Shown: piece by piece, positions 6,594 through 14,580 of the stretch
Layout: each line of letters starts with the position of its first letter
Position numbering within the stretch: position 1 is the stretch's first letter
Position numbers and translations under genes: made by a program
The notes under the pieces: model-generated
Seen by the model: the letters and a program-made list of their open reading frames with translations, nothing else
Database searches by the model: none
Told to the model about the DNA's origin: nothing
NCBI GenBank assembly: GCA_019423265.1
Contig: JAHZBS010000017.1
Location: 1 to 21,452 of the forward strand
DNA length: 21,452 nucleotides
From: Clostridiales bacterium
GTDB taxonomy: Bacteria; Bacillota_A; Clostridia; Lachnospirales; Bianqueaceae
Reading direction: 5' to 3'

Positions 6594-8441
6594 ATGAAGA
6601 CATACAAAATCAGTTTCCATAAAACGGCAAGCGTATTAAAAACTGCGTTTTCGCTGTCTCCCTCACTAGCCTTTCTGATACCCGTCCTTTCCCTTATCAA
6701 TGCGCTGTTTCCGTTTGTGAATTATGTGGTTACTCTGTTGATTTTGGATGAACTGACCACAAGCGCTGTAAAGGCGACCGTATTTCTGTACGCTGCCGGC
6801 GCAATTGGTGTCAACACGTTTCTTCTGCTTGTCATGAATGTATGTAAAAGGGCGCAGGACGCGCAGATCCATTGTCTGGAACTGAACTTTGAAAAGAAGG
6901 TCAGCCTAAAAATAATGGATCTGGATTATGATGTGCTGGAATCCAACCGGGTGCAGGATTTAAAGCGGTCAATTGATCAGCTGAAAATGCGTATCGGCGG
7001 GATCGGGAAGATACTGGAAGTCATCAGCGAGATAACGCAAAATATCATCAGCCTGATCTTGGCTTTTGTATCATTCTTGGGTATTTTCCAGATGCGGTCT
7101 ACCGTTGCCGTTTCCTCTTTTTGGACCAGCCTATGGCCGGTCATCTTGTTGTTAGCAATATCGTTCGCGCTTTTGTTCACTTCCTCTTGGCTTCAGCTTA
7201 AGGTTAACCGGAGGGTGGTAAACCTGAACGATCAGCTGAACCAGGCCAATGGAAGTGGCTTTATGTTTATGCAGTTGATGGCGGATTATCACTTCGGCAA
7301 AGATATTCGGATATATGGCCTGAAGGATTTCCTGTGTTCCTCTTTTGAAAGGCTATGGAATTCCCCCATCGGCTTGAAGCTGATGAAAGATCTGGGACGG
7401 ACCAAAGCATTCATACCATGTCTTACTTCGGCTGTTAATGCCTTAGTCGTCTTTTTATCTTATCTTTTAGCGGCGGTCAAAGCAATCAGCGGGGAAATCA
7501 GTGTGGGCGCCGTGGTGCTGTACGCGGGAAGTATTCAAGTTTTTATCAGCTCGATCTCCATGCTGGTTTATTCACTAGGCGATCTGGTCGGAAGGTGTGA
7601 ACAAATGGGCCCATATATTGAGCTTTTTGCAATTCCGGTGCGTGAAAGCCAAGGGACCGAACCCGTTCCCGCTGCGAATACTGGGCAGGTGCCATTTGTT
7701 GTTGAGTTTAGGGACGTCTCTTTTCAGTATCCCAATACGGATACCTGGGCCTTACGAGATATCTGTCTGACTTTGCACTTTGACGAACGTGTTGCGGTGG
7801 TAGGGATGAACGGATCGGGAAAAACCACGCTGATCAAGCTACTTTGCCGACTGTATAAACCGACACAGGGAATAATCACTTTGAACGGGCGGGATATACA
7901 GTCGATTGAAATCGGTGAATATCGACGACTTTTAGGCGTGGTATTTCAGGATTACCGGTTGTTCTCTTTTACCTTGGGACAGAATGTCGCTGTTTCGCTG
8001 TCCTACCAGGATCAGCAAGTATACGACGCCCTGGATAAAGTGGGAATCAGCCGGTGGGCGGAACGCCTGCCACAAAAGTTGGAAACCCCATTTTTTCAGG
8101 ACTTCGAAGAAAACGGTGTGGAAATATCTGGTGGAGAGGCGCAGAAGATAGCCATAGCGCGGGCGGTTTATAAGCAAGCAAGACTTTTAATCCTGGATGA
8201 GCCTACTGCGGCGTTGGATCCCCGCGCAGAATATATGATGTATAAAGATCTCAATCGGCTGGTGGGGGAGAAGGGTATCATCTATATCTCACATCGTTTG
8301 TCCAGCTGCCGGTTCTGCTCAAAAATTCTCGTGCTCCATGAGGGACGAATTGTACAGACGGGGGCGCATGACGATTTGGTAAAGAATCGGGCAGGAAAAT
8401 ATTATGAGTTGTGGAATGCACAAGCGCAGTTTTATCAATAG
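6594..8441 (+). CDS. ABC exporter subunit 2 (fused permease/ATPase half-transporter)
   Basis: A 615-residue partner of the preceding subunit with the same layout. The N-terminal membrane domain has several helices (PSLAFLIPVLSLINALFPFV, then VILLLAISFALLF). The ATPase starts near residue 365 and carries Walker A GMNGSGKTT (404-412), signature ISGGE (511-515), Walker B ending in Asp535-Glu536 and switch His567. Both subunits thus keep intact catalytic residues, unlike heterodimers with one degenerate site. The ribosome site before the ATG at 6594 is weak (GAG within GTGAGATGATTAT). Together with the nine-base gap, this suggests translation coupled to the first gene. A terminator follows at 8455-8488. 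No precursor peptide, modification enzyme or immunity gene was recognised next to the pair, so the cargo cannot be inferred from context. Confidence 0.88.
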   Translation: MKTYKISFHKTASVLKTAFSLSPSLAFLIPVLSLINALFPFVNYVVTLLILDELTTSAVKATVFLYAAGAIGVNTFLLLVMNVCKRAQDAQIHCLELNFEKKVSLKIMDLDYDVLESNRVQDLKRSIDQLKMRIGGIGKILEVISEITQNIISLILAFVSFLGIFQMRSTVAVSSFWTSLWPVILLLAISFALLFTSSWLQLKVNRRVVNLNDQLNQANGSGFMFMQLMADYHFGKDIRIYGLKDFLCSSFERLWNSPIGLKLMKDLGRTKAFIPCLTSAVNALVVFLSYLLAAVKAISGEISVGAVVLYAGSIQVFISSISMLVYSLGDLVGRCEQMGPYIELFAIPVRESQGTEPVPAANTGQVPFVVEFRDVSFQYPNTDTWALRDICLTLHFDERVAVVGMNGSGKTTLIKLLCRLYKPTQGIITLNGRDIQSIEIGEYRRLLGVVFQDYRLFSFTLGQNVAVSLSYQDQQVYDALDKVGISRWAERLPQKLETPFFQDFEENGVEISGGEAQKIAIARAVYKQARLLILDEPTAALDPRAEYMMYKDLNRLVGEKGIIYISHRLSSCRFCSKILVLHEGRIVQTGAHDDLVKNRAGKYYELWNAQAQFYQ

Positions 8442-8454
8442 CCTGTTTAATCTC

Positions 8455-8488
8455 GCTGGCGATTGCAGGATAACCAGCTTATTTTTTG
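8455..8488 (+). terminator. intrinsic terminator of the ABC exporter operon
   Basis: GCTGG (8455-8459) and CCAGC (8474-8478) can form a five-pair stem with a 14-base loop, followed at once by TTATTTTTT. The stem is short but correctly placed 13 bases after the stop codon. Confidence 0.5.
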
Positions 8489-8503
8489 ACGCCCCAATCT
8501 GGA

Positions 8504-8542
8504 CAAAAGAAGGTCGCCGTGGACTTGTCCTCCACGGCGACC
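8504..8542 (-). terminator. intrinsic terminator of the beta-helix protein gene
   Basis: A perfect 12-base inverted repeat, GGTCGCCGTGGA (8512-8523) and TCCACGGCGACC (8531-8542), encloses a seven-base loop. On the minus strand it is followed by TTCTTTTG (8511-8504). This orientation fits the minus-strand gene ending at 8583. It faces the plus-strand terminator at 8455-8488, so the two operons are insulated from each other. Confidence 0.75.
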
Positions 8543-8582
8543 AATGTCTCAGTGCATATCACAAGCATGGGGGGATTCTTTT

Positions 8583-10976
8583 TTAGAAGCGATTCCAATT
8601 GCCAAGGTAATTCTCTGCGCGTGCGGGACGGATCCCTGCCTGCACCCCTCGGGCCTCGACGGTAAAGCGCTCGGCTCCGTTAATGTCGCCCACTACTACA
8701 TGAATTTCTTCATGTGGCGCCAACTGAAACGAAACGGTAGACTGATTCAGCTGAACCTGTGGATTTCCAGAATATAGCTGGATATCACCGCTCACCGGGG
8801 TATCCTCCATATTGCGAATCCCGAGGGTCAGAGGCTGTGACTCCCCTCTATAGGGATAGGTGAGACAGGTCAAAATCCGCGGGGGATTGTCCGTGCGCTC
8901 CTGCGGGCGCAAACCGATGGAATCAAATTCCTCCGGATCCCACTGGAAGCCGTACTCCATCGCACGGCATTCAGGGCGAAGACTGATGAGCCCCCATTCC
9001 GCGTCTTCAAAATCTTTCGGGGCGGCGGTGTAGTTTCGGGCAAACCGCCAGTCTCCCTTGCCAGGCGACCAGTTGGATTTTACATCGTGGCGGGTGTCAA
9101 AGATACAGCTCAGCTCCTCCTCCGATAGGGAGACAAGCTCGCCGCAGTCATAAAATTTTTCCGCGTTGGCGTCCCGGCGATCCCAATAATATCGAAACAG
9201 AGGTTTTGAACAAAAGACATTTTGCTCGATATCCGCGGTGGCCGCCAACTGCCGGCCATCGTCATACATCTGCACCAGATAGGCTAGCTCCGGGTATCGG
9301 TCGATGTATGGGCTCTTGGTACAGTCCAGCGTTACATTTGGATCGTTGGGGTGCAGGAAGGACTGAACGCCGTTGTAAAGCTTTCCGCGCTGTTCCTCAT
9401 AGCAGGCGGTCCAGAAAAATTCTGTGTGCGCGGCACGGCAGTCCATATGTATAGCCGGGTAGCATTTGACGAATACGTTATTTTTGACCACGTAGTCCAC
9501 ACCGCCGCCCAGCATCACAGCGCGCCCCACTTCGTAGAAATAATTGTGCTCCATAATGGTTCCGGATAGCACATCATCGTTGTAAATTCCCATGGTGCCA
9601 AGCCCGACGCCGCCCAGATGGTGTATGTAGTTGTGGCTGACGTGGTTGCCGCGGAAGGTTACGTCCCGGCCAGAGTAGATGGCGCCTGCATCTCCCGTTT
9701 CCATGCACACAGAATAGATTTCATTGTATTCGATATGCATGTCATTGCCGCTGTAGAGGATGGCAATGTGAGGAAGATCATGGATTAGGTTGTGGGCGAT
9801 AGTGATTCCAACGCCTTTTGGAAGAATGGCCGGATGGTAACAGCGGCTCCAGCTGGAGATGCGATAGATGTGATTGTTGATGATTTCTGAGCCAGATGGC
9901 TCCAGCGTCATCCGGTCGCCGCCAGCTATTTGAATCCCGCCGTCGCCGCAGTCGTGAATGGTGCAGTTCAGGACACGATTGCGGAGGCCGCCTTTGCAAT
10001 CGATGGCGTGGTTGCCGATATTGCGGAAATGACAGCCGTCGATGGTCAGGTCGGAGACATCGGTAGCGGCAAGCGCGACTCCGCGAATGCACTCCATGGT
10101 TACGTCCGCGATGGTAATCCCCTGCGCATCCCGGATGTCAAAAAAAGGTGTTTCCAGCACGGAAAAGAGAAGCTCCGTGTTCTCATCCATCTGCGAGAGG
10201 GGATAGAAGTACAAAAGCCCCGTTTCACGGTCCACATAGTAATCCCCCGGGGTATTGACCTCCTCCAGGATATTCAGAAAACAAAACCGCTGCCCTGGCT
10301 TATAGCCGCGAACTTTGTTCTCCGGAATTTCTTTCAGGGACACCGTCATAGCATCGGCGTCAAGTTCTGTCACGTGCTCATACGAATTGGCCCAATCCCA
10401 GCACCAATACCCGTGAACCCACACATCTGAACTTGCCGCCCATTTCGACGGACGAGGATCATCAAAGCGGTAGAAAAAATTGGGATGGCCGATTTTTTCC
10501 TCACATTCGTTGATGATCTCCTTCTCATATCCCGTGATGGGTAAATAACTCCCTTTCTTGGGATACTGGGACAGGTTCATGGGAATCCCGTTAAAGAACA
10601 GCTCGCCGTGGGAAGGGATCATATCCCCACTGTAGCCGCGCCTTCCAAGGCGGCCATAATCGGAGACGCCATTTTCCCGGAGATCGATGACTCGCACAGA
10701 GTCTCGCACAGACTCATCGAATCGCTTCCGCACCGAAGGATCCGTCACAGGCTTCCAGCCGTGCAGCCGTTTGCCGCCGATGAGGCGAACGTCGCCCTGG
10801 CCTCGGATTTCCACGTTGGATTGCTGTGCTCCCAGCTGGAATGTCTCATCCACATAGTACAATCCCGGTCCAAGGAGTATCTGCACCTCTTCCCCCGTAC
10901 ACTGGGAGAGAGCCTTCCGCAGGCCCTGAGACCCTTCCGCCGCGCTGATATGGATCGGCGCTGATTTGTCTGTCAT
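8583..10976 (-). CDS. right-handed parallel beta-helix protein, GH141-like carbohydrate-active enzyme candidate
   Basis: A 797-residue protein without a signal peptide, so probably cytoplasmic. Residues about 14-75 are the entry to a beta-helix (VQILLGPGLYYVDETFQL and the strands after it). Residues about 115-205 hold segments typical of beta-helix glycosidases near family GH141, such as ELFFNGIPMNLSQYP and the aromatic HGYWCWDWA (188-196). Residues about 280-520 are regular beta-helix coils with Asn/Gly/His-rich turns (for example IMEHNYFYEVGRAV). The last 110 or so residues look like a beta-sandwich. Characterised GH141 enzymes include alpha-L-fucosidase and xylanase activities; the activity here cannot be read from sequence, and a pectate-lyase-like enzyme is the alternative. 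The ATG at 10976 follows GAGG about ten bases upstream. It is divergent from the CE7 esterase, which suggests joint action on an acetylated plant polysaccharide fragment. Confidence 0.72.
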   Translation of the reverse strand: MTDKSAPIHISAAEGSQGLRKALSQCTGEEVQILLGPGLYYVDETFQLGAQQSNVEIRGQGDVRLIGGKRLHGWKPVTDPSVRKRFDESVRDSVRVIDLRENGVSDYGRLGRRGYSGDMIPSHGELFFNGIPMNLSQYPKKGSYLPITGYEKEIINECEEKIGHPNFFYRFDDPRPSKWAASSDVWVHGYWCWDWANSYEHVTELDADAMTVSLKEIPENKVRGYKPGQRFCFLNILEEVNTPGDYYVDRETGLLYFYPLSQMDENTELLFSVLETPFFDIRDAQGITIADVTMECIRGVALAATDVSDLTIDGCHFRNIGNHAIDCKGGLRNRVLNCTIHDCGDGGIQIAGGDRMTLEPSGSEIINNHIYRISSWSRCYHPAILPKGVGITIAHNLIHDLPHIAILYSGNDMHIEYNEIYSVCMETGDAGAIYSGRDVTFRGNHVSHNYIHHLGGVGLGTMGIYNDDVLSGTIMEHNYFYEVGRAVMLGGGVDYVVKNNVFVKCYPAIHMDCRAAHTEFFWTACYEEQRGKLYNGVQSFLHPNDPNVTLDCTKSPYIDRYPELAYLVQMYDDGRQLAATADIEQNVFCSKPLFRYYWDRRDANAEKFYDCGELVSLSEEELSCIFDTRHDVKSNWSPGKGDWRFARNYTAAPKDFEDAEWGLISLRPECRAMEYGFQWDPEEFDSIGLRPQERTDNPPRILTCLTYPYRGESQPLTLGIRNMEDTPVSGDIQLYSGNPQVQLNQSTVSFQLAPHEEIHVVVGDINGAERFTVEARGVQAGIRPARAENYLGNWNRF

Positions 10977-11027
10977 ACCATCACATCCTCACTGTTAGAA
11001 TTAGAGAGTGGTTGCTCTTCTCCGGGT

Positions 11028-11033
11028 ATTATA
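11028..11033 (-). promoter_or_regulatory. -10 box for the beta-helix gene
   Basis: On the minus strand the sequence reads TATAAT, about 51 bases upstream of the ATG at 10976. No good -35 box is found 16-18 bases further up, which is consistent with an activator-dependent promoter. Confidence 0.45.
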
Positions 11034-11256
11034 CTAAAAAGGCGCACGAAAGTACAGAGGGAATAACTCAATATTTTATGAATATTTTCAGATTACTTTT
11101 CTTTTTAAATAAAGGGCGGTGATGAGAAGGGCTGAAAAGCTCAGAAGCAGCAGGAGGTACCATGCCATATGGGATTCGTCACCTGCCTCTGCGCCGCCAG
11201 CTCACCTTCATATTTTAACAGAATCATGTTTTTTGTGTGGACGGGCATTAAATTTG

Positions 11257-11286
11257 TTGCCACGGAATCCTATGGCATGGTATAAT
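11257..11286 (+). promoter_or_regulatory. strong extended -10 promoter for the CE7 esterase
   Basis: TTGCCA (11257-11262) is 18 bases from a perfect TATAAT (11281-11286), which is preceded by TGG to make an extended -10. Transcription would start near 11293, giving a leader of about 90 bases. That leader contains CATAGGGCGCAA (11316-11327), a 12-mer also found in the leader of the FAD oxidoreductase gene. Confidence 0.7.
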
Positions 11287-11383
11287 ATTCGCAAAAGCTA
11301 TGAGCAGTGTACAAACATAGGGCGCAAGCCCGGCCGTGCTGCCATCGACAGCTATGAAAATCAGAGAAAGAAGGATGTTGAAC

Positions 11384-12349
11384 ATGCCGATTGTTGATAA
11401 ACCGATCCAGGAGCTGCTGCAATATCAGGGCAGCACGCCAAGACCTGCGGACTTTGATGAGTTCTGGGATTCTCAGTTGGCGCGATTGGACGGGATTGAC
11501 CCGAAACCCGAGCTTGTGGAAAGCTCATTTCAGACTTCCTATGCGGAGTGTTTTGATCTGTATTTTACCTCCACCAAGGGAGCGACAATTCACGCAAAAT
11601 ACGCCAGGCCTAGAAACTGCAATGTCAAGTGCCCGGCTATCCTATTTTTTCACGGCTACATGGGGGACAGCGGGGATTGGCTAAACTATCTGCCCTTTGT
11701 GGCGGAGGGCTTTTGCATAGCGGCTATGGATTGTCGTGGGCAGTCGGGGCGGTCTCAAGATATAGGCGGCACGCTGGGGATGACCTGCTCCGGTCAATTT
11801 ATCCGGGGCGTGGACGGCCCGGCGGAGGACATGCTGTTTGTGCAGATCTTTCTGGACACGGCGCTATTGGCGCGGATCGTCATGGGTATGGACCAGGTGG
11901 ACGAGACCCGTGTCGGCGCCCGCGGAGGATCTCAGGGGGGCGGCCTGACCTTGGCCTGCGCCTCGCTGGTGCCCCAGATCCGGAGAGCAGCGCCAGACTT
12001 CCCGTTTTTATCGGACTATAAGCGGGTGTGGGACATGGATCTTGCGAATAATGCGTATGAGGAGCTGAGGGCGTATTTCCGCGCCGCCGATCCCCGGCAT
12101 GAACGGGAGCATGAAGTATTCGAAAAACTAGGCTATATCGATATTCAAAATTTGACGAAGCGGATCCGGGCGGAGGTTCTCATGGGGGTAGGCCTTATGG
12201 ATACCATCTGTCCTCCGTCAACGCAATTTGCTGCCTACAATAAGATCACAAGCCCCAAGCGCTACATTCTGTATCCGGATTATGGGCATGAGGATTTGCG
12301 CGGCCACCGAGACATGGTTTTTGAATTTTTTCAGGGCTTAAAGAACTAG
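11384..12349 (+). CDS. acetyl xylan esterase / cephalosporin-C deacetylase family (CE7) esterase
   Basis: A 321-residue alpha/beta hydrolase of the AXE1 family, matching the usual length of about 320. It should remove acetyl groups from short sugar oligomers in the cytoplasm, as there is no signal peptide. The N-terminal RPADFDEFWDS (20-30) is typical of the family. HGYMGDSGDW (90-99), the RGQSG segment (118-122), the nucleophile elbow GGSQGG with Ser183, Asp273 in LMDTICPPST and His302 in YGHED complete the Ser/Asp/His triad. The ATG at 11384 follows AAGGA (11371-11375) by eight bases; an upstream in-frame start at 11336 has no such site. The following hydrolase fragment and ROK gene lie on the same strand and may be co-transcribed. 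The partner beta-helix gene is divergent. Confidence 0.9.
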   Translation: MPIVDKPIQELLQYQGSTPRPADFDEFWDSQLARLDGIDPKPELVESSFQTSYAECFDLYFTSTKGATIHAKYARPRNCNVKCPAILFFHGYMGDSGDWLNYLPFVAEGFCIAAMDCRGQSGRSQDIGGTLGMTCSGQFIRGVDGPAEDMLFVQIFLDTALLARIVMGMDQVDETRVGARGGSQGGGLTLACASLVPQIRRAAPDFPFLSDYKRVWDMDLANNAYEELRAYFRAADPRHEREHEVFEKLGYIDIQNLTKRIRAEVLMGVGLMDTICPPSTQFAAYNKITSPKRYILYPDYGHEDLRGHRDMVFEFFQGLKN

Positions 12350-12375
12350 TGGAATGGAAATGAAAGCCGTACTAA

Positions 12376-13332
12376 AAGGAAAATGGGGGGATTCCGGGAA
12401 GGATCGTACATCGGGACGGCGTGCTGTATCCGAAGTACGACTGGTTTCAGGGGTTTTGTTTTCCGGACCCGGCCTTCAGCCTGTATTTTTGGAATGGCGA
12501 GGATCGGGACTACCTGCTCAAGCGGTACCATACGCTGAAAGCCATCGACGAGTACTGGTGGACGTACAGGGATTCCGACCATGATGGCTGCCTGGAGACC
12601 TGGTGTATCTGTGACACAGGGGAGGATCACTGCACTCGCTTTTTTCACGCGCCCGGGTTTTGGGGCGGGGAAGAGCCGCCGGTAGGCGTCGCCAAGCTGC
12701 CCTACGAGTCCATGGATTACATGGCCTACTCCTACGAGACCCGAAAGACGCTGGCGGCGATCTCTGGGATTTTGGACAATGGCGAGGCGCCGGATTGGGA
12801 GCAAAAGGCAGAGGCGGTTCGCAAAAAGCTGCGGGAGTACCTTTGGATTGAGTCCAAGAATGCATGTTATGACCGGGACTGTCACAATGAGTTTATGGAT
12901 ATTCTACTCCACAATAATATACGGGTTATGGATCACGGTGCGTTTGACCAGGAGATGGCGGATCGGTTTATCGCCCATCACATGTTGAACCCGGAAGAAT
13001 TTTGGACGCCTATGCCGCTGCCGTCCATCGCCGTCAACGATGCATTTTTCCGCAACAATGACGACAACGATTGGAGCGGCCAACCGGAGGGATTGACATA
13101 CCAGCGGGCGATACGCGCCATAGAGAATTACGGGCATTACGCGGAGTTGACGATGATTGGGAAAAAGCCCATGGAAGCGGCAGGGGAAGAGGGGGCGACC
13201 GCTTCGGCGGTAATCGGCCCCAACGAAGTGTTTGTCTGGAGGGACGGAGCCCTGCATCTGGACGCGAAGAGCCCTTTTGCCGCAGATGAGGCGCTGCTGA
13301 ACGAATGGAGAAAGCCGCTGCCAAGACAATAG
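12376..13332 (+). pseudogene. truncated glycoside hydrolase, (alpha/alpha)6-barrel type
   Basis: The open frame runs from just after a TAA at 12373 to a TAG at 13330-13332. The first residues (GGIPGRIVHRDGVLYPKYDW) already look like the interior of an enzyme, and the only start in a usable place is GTG 12421, without a clear ribosome site. The body has features of (alpha/alpha)6-barrel hydrolases related to GH63/MGH1-type enzymes: YHTLKAIDEYWWTYRDSDHD, then DWSGQPEGLTYQRAIRAIEN and YGHYAELTMIGKK. Whole enzymes of this type are commonly about twice as long, so an N-terminal part appears to be missing. The last 50 or so residues, after GKKPMEAAGEEG, do not resemble the usual C-terminus. It lies 26 bases after the esterase stop. 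I read it as a decayed remnant, though translation from GTG 12421 as a 303-residue protein cannot be excluded. Confidence 0.6.
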
Positions 13333-13364
13333 GCACCTGCTAATAGGTAAAGGAGATCGAGTCA

Positions 13365-14573
13365 GTGTTCTATTTAGCCGGATCGAATCAAAAGGACATC
13401 AAACAGCTCAACCGGAATGTAGTGATGAAGCTCCTGTTCACATCGCCGCGATTGTCTCGCAGTGATCTGACACGTCTGACAGGGCTTACCGCTATGACCA
13501 TAACCAATATCGTTTCGGAGTTGATGGATGCGGGCTTGGTTGTCGAATACAAAGAGTCGAACCCGAAGGAGACGTCCGGCGTAGGCAGGCGGCCGGTCTT
13601 GTTGGAGCTAGCCCCGAAGAGCCCCGTTCTGTGCGGCGTCTATATATCCCGGCGCCGTTTCACCATGATCATCAGCGATCTGAAAGCGCATGAACTTTTC
13701 CGGGAAGAACAGGCGTATCCCGAGACGCTGGAGGTGGATTGGCTATACCACAATCTTGCGGACAGCTACCGCCGCCTAAAGCAGCGGTGCCGGACAAGCC
13801 AGAGAAGAATCCTCTGTGTGGGGATCGTATCCATCGGGCCTGTGGATACGCAGCGGGGGATCATCTTAAATCCGCCTAACTTTGGGGGACTGCGGGATCT
13901 TCCCGTTTGTCGGTGGATGGAGGAGATCGCGGGGGTTGCCGCATTTCTTCTCAACGATTCCAGCGCCTGTGCCCTGGCAGAGTCTCTATATGGCAAGGGG
14001 GTTGGAAGCGATAATTTCCTGTATGTCTACATTCATGAGGGGATTGGAGCCGGAATGGTCCTCGGCGGTGAACTGTACCAGGGAGTCCACGGCTACAGCC
14101 CGGAGCTGGGGCATACTACCATTGACTTTCACGGCCCTCTGTGCCCTTGTGGGAGCCGCGGCTGTCTAGAGTTATATGCGGATGAGAGCAAGACGGTTGA
14201 AAAGGCGGCGGGGGTTTCCACCCGGGATATTCGATCCTTCGCCGATGTCATGGCCGGCGTCCAGGAAGGGGATCAGGCCTGCCTAGCGGCGGCCCGGGAA
14301 TTTGCCTCCTACCTCGGCTATGCCCTCCGCAACGCGCTGAATCTATACGAGTTTTCCACGGTGATCCTGGGATATGAAACGATACCCGGGGCGAATATCC
14401 TGGAGTCCATGTTGGCAGAGGATTTAGGGGCTTATTTGCGCGGCTACGGAGGGCGAAGAGCGGAATTTGTCCACACGGAATTCCTCCGCGGCGCGCCGTT
14501 GACGGGCGCTATCGCGCTAGGCGCGAGTAAAGTGTTCACCGGAAGTTTGCCCATGCTGAAAGAGAAAGGATGA
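13365..14573 (+). CDS. ROK-family transcriptional regulator (NagC/XylR type)
   Basis: A 402-residue repressor-type ROK protein. Residues about 13-65 are a winged helix-turn-helix (LLFTSPRLSRSDLTRLTGLT, then ITNIVSELMDAGLV). The rest is the sugar-kinase-like ROK domain. The zinc site is complete: His250 in ELGHTT and Cys260, Cys262 and Cys267 in CPCGSRGCLE. The LLNDSSACALAE segment keeps the Asn-Asp of the ROK active-site loop. The start is GTG at 13365, placed by AAAGGAGAT (13349-13357) seven to eight bases upstream. It follows the hydrolase fragment by 32 bases and probably senses a sugar made by the upstream enzymes. Only seven bases separate its stop from the MoxR gene, so the envelope genes downstream may share its transcript. 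Confidence 0.9.
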   Translation: MFYLAGSNQKDIKQLNRNVVMKLLFTSPRLSRSDLTRLTGLTAMTITNIVSELMDAGLVVEYKESNPKETSGVGRRPVLLELAPKSPVLCGVYISRRRFTMIISDLKAHELFREEQAYPETLEVDWLYHNLADSYRRLKQRCRTSQRRILCVGIVSIGPVDTQRGIILNPPNFGGLRDLPVCRWMEEIAGVAAFLLNDSSACALAESLYGKGVGSDNFLYVYIHEGIGAGMVLGGELYQGVHGYSPELGHTTIDFHGPLCPCGSRGCLELYADESKTVEKAAGVSTRDIRSFADVMAGVQEGDQACLAAAREFASYLGYALRNALNLYEFSTVILGYETIPGANILESMLAEDLGAYLRGYGGRRAEFVHTEFLRGAPLTGAIALGASKVFTGSLPMLKEKG

Positions 14574-14580
14574 AAACGGG

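Larger units (their letters stand above)
10981..11383. other. about 400-bp divergent intergenic region with promoters and a possible gene remnant
   Basis: This gap separates the beta-helix gene from the esterase gene. It contains a minus-strand -10 (11028-11033), a strong plus-strand promoter (11257-11286) and an AT-rich stretch around 11075-11110. In between, AGGAGG (11153-11158) precedes an ATG at 11162 that opens an 18-codon frame ending at 11218, MPYGIRHLPLRRQLTFIF. That looks like the very start of a membrane sensor protein cut short, but it is too small to identify. A longer frame over 11119-11397 has no family resemblance and overlaps the esterase start, so it was not called. Confidence 0.5.

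Noticed and set aside
4806..8441. Lantibiotic or other RiPP export cluster
   Set aside because: The exporter lacks a C39 peptidase domain and no precursor, modifying enzyme or immunity gene was found beside it.
9930..10430. 166-codon plus-strand frame inside the beta-helix gene
   Set aside because: It is antisense to a clearly conserved protein and shows no motif; such shadow frames are common in GC-rich coding DNA.
11119..11397. 92-codon frame upstream of the esterase
   Set aside because: No family resemblance, it crosses the strong promoter at 11257-11286 and overlaps the esterase start; only the promoter and a possible remnant are supported.
12346..12885. 179-codon minus-strand frame over the hydrolase fragment
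   Set aside because: It is antisense to recognisable hydrolase sequence and lacks any domain resemblance or ribosome site.
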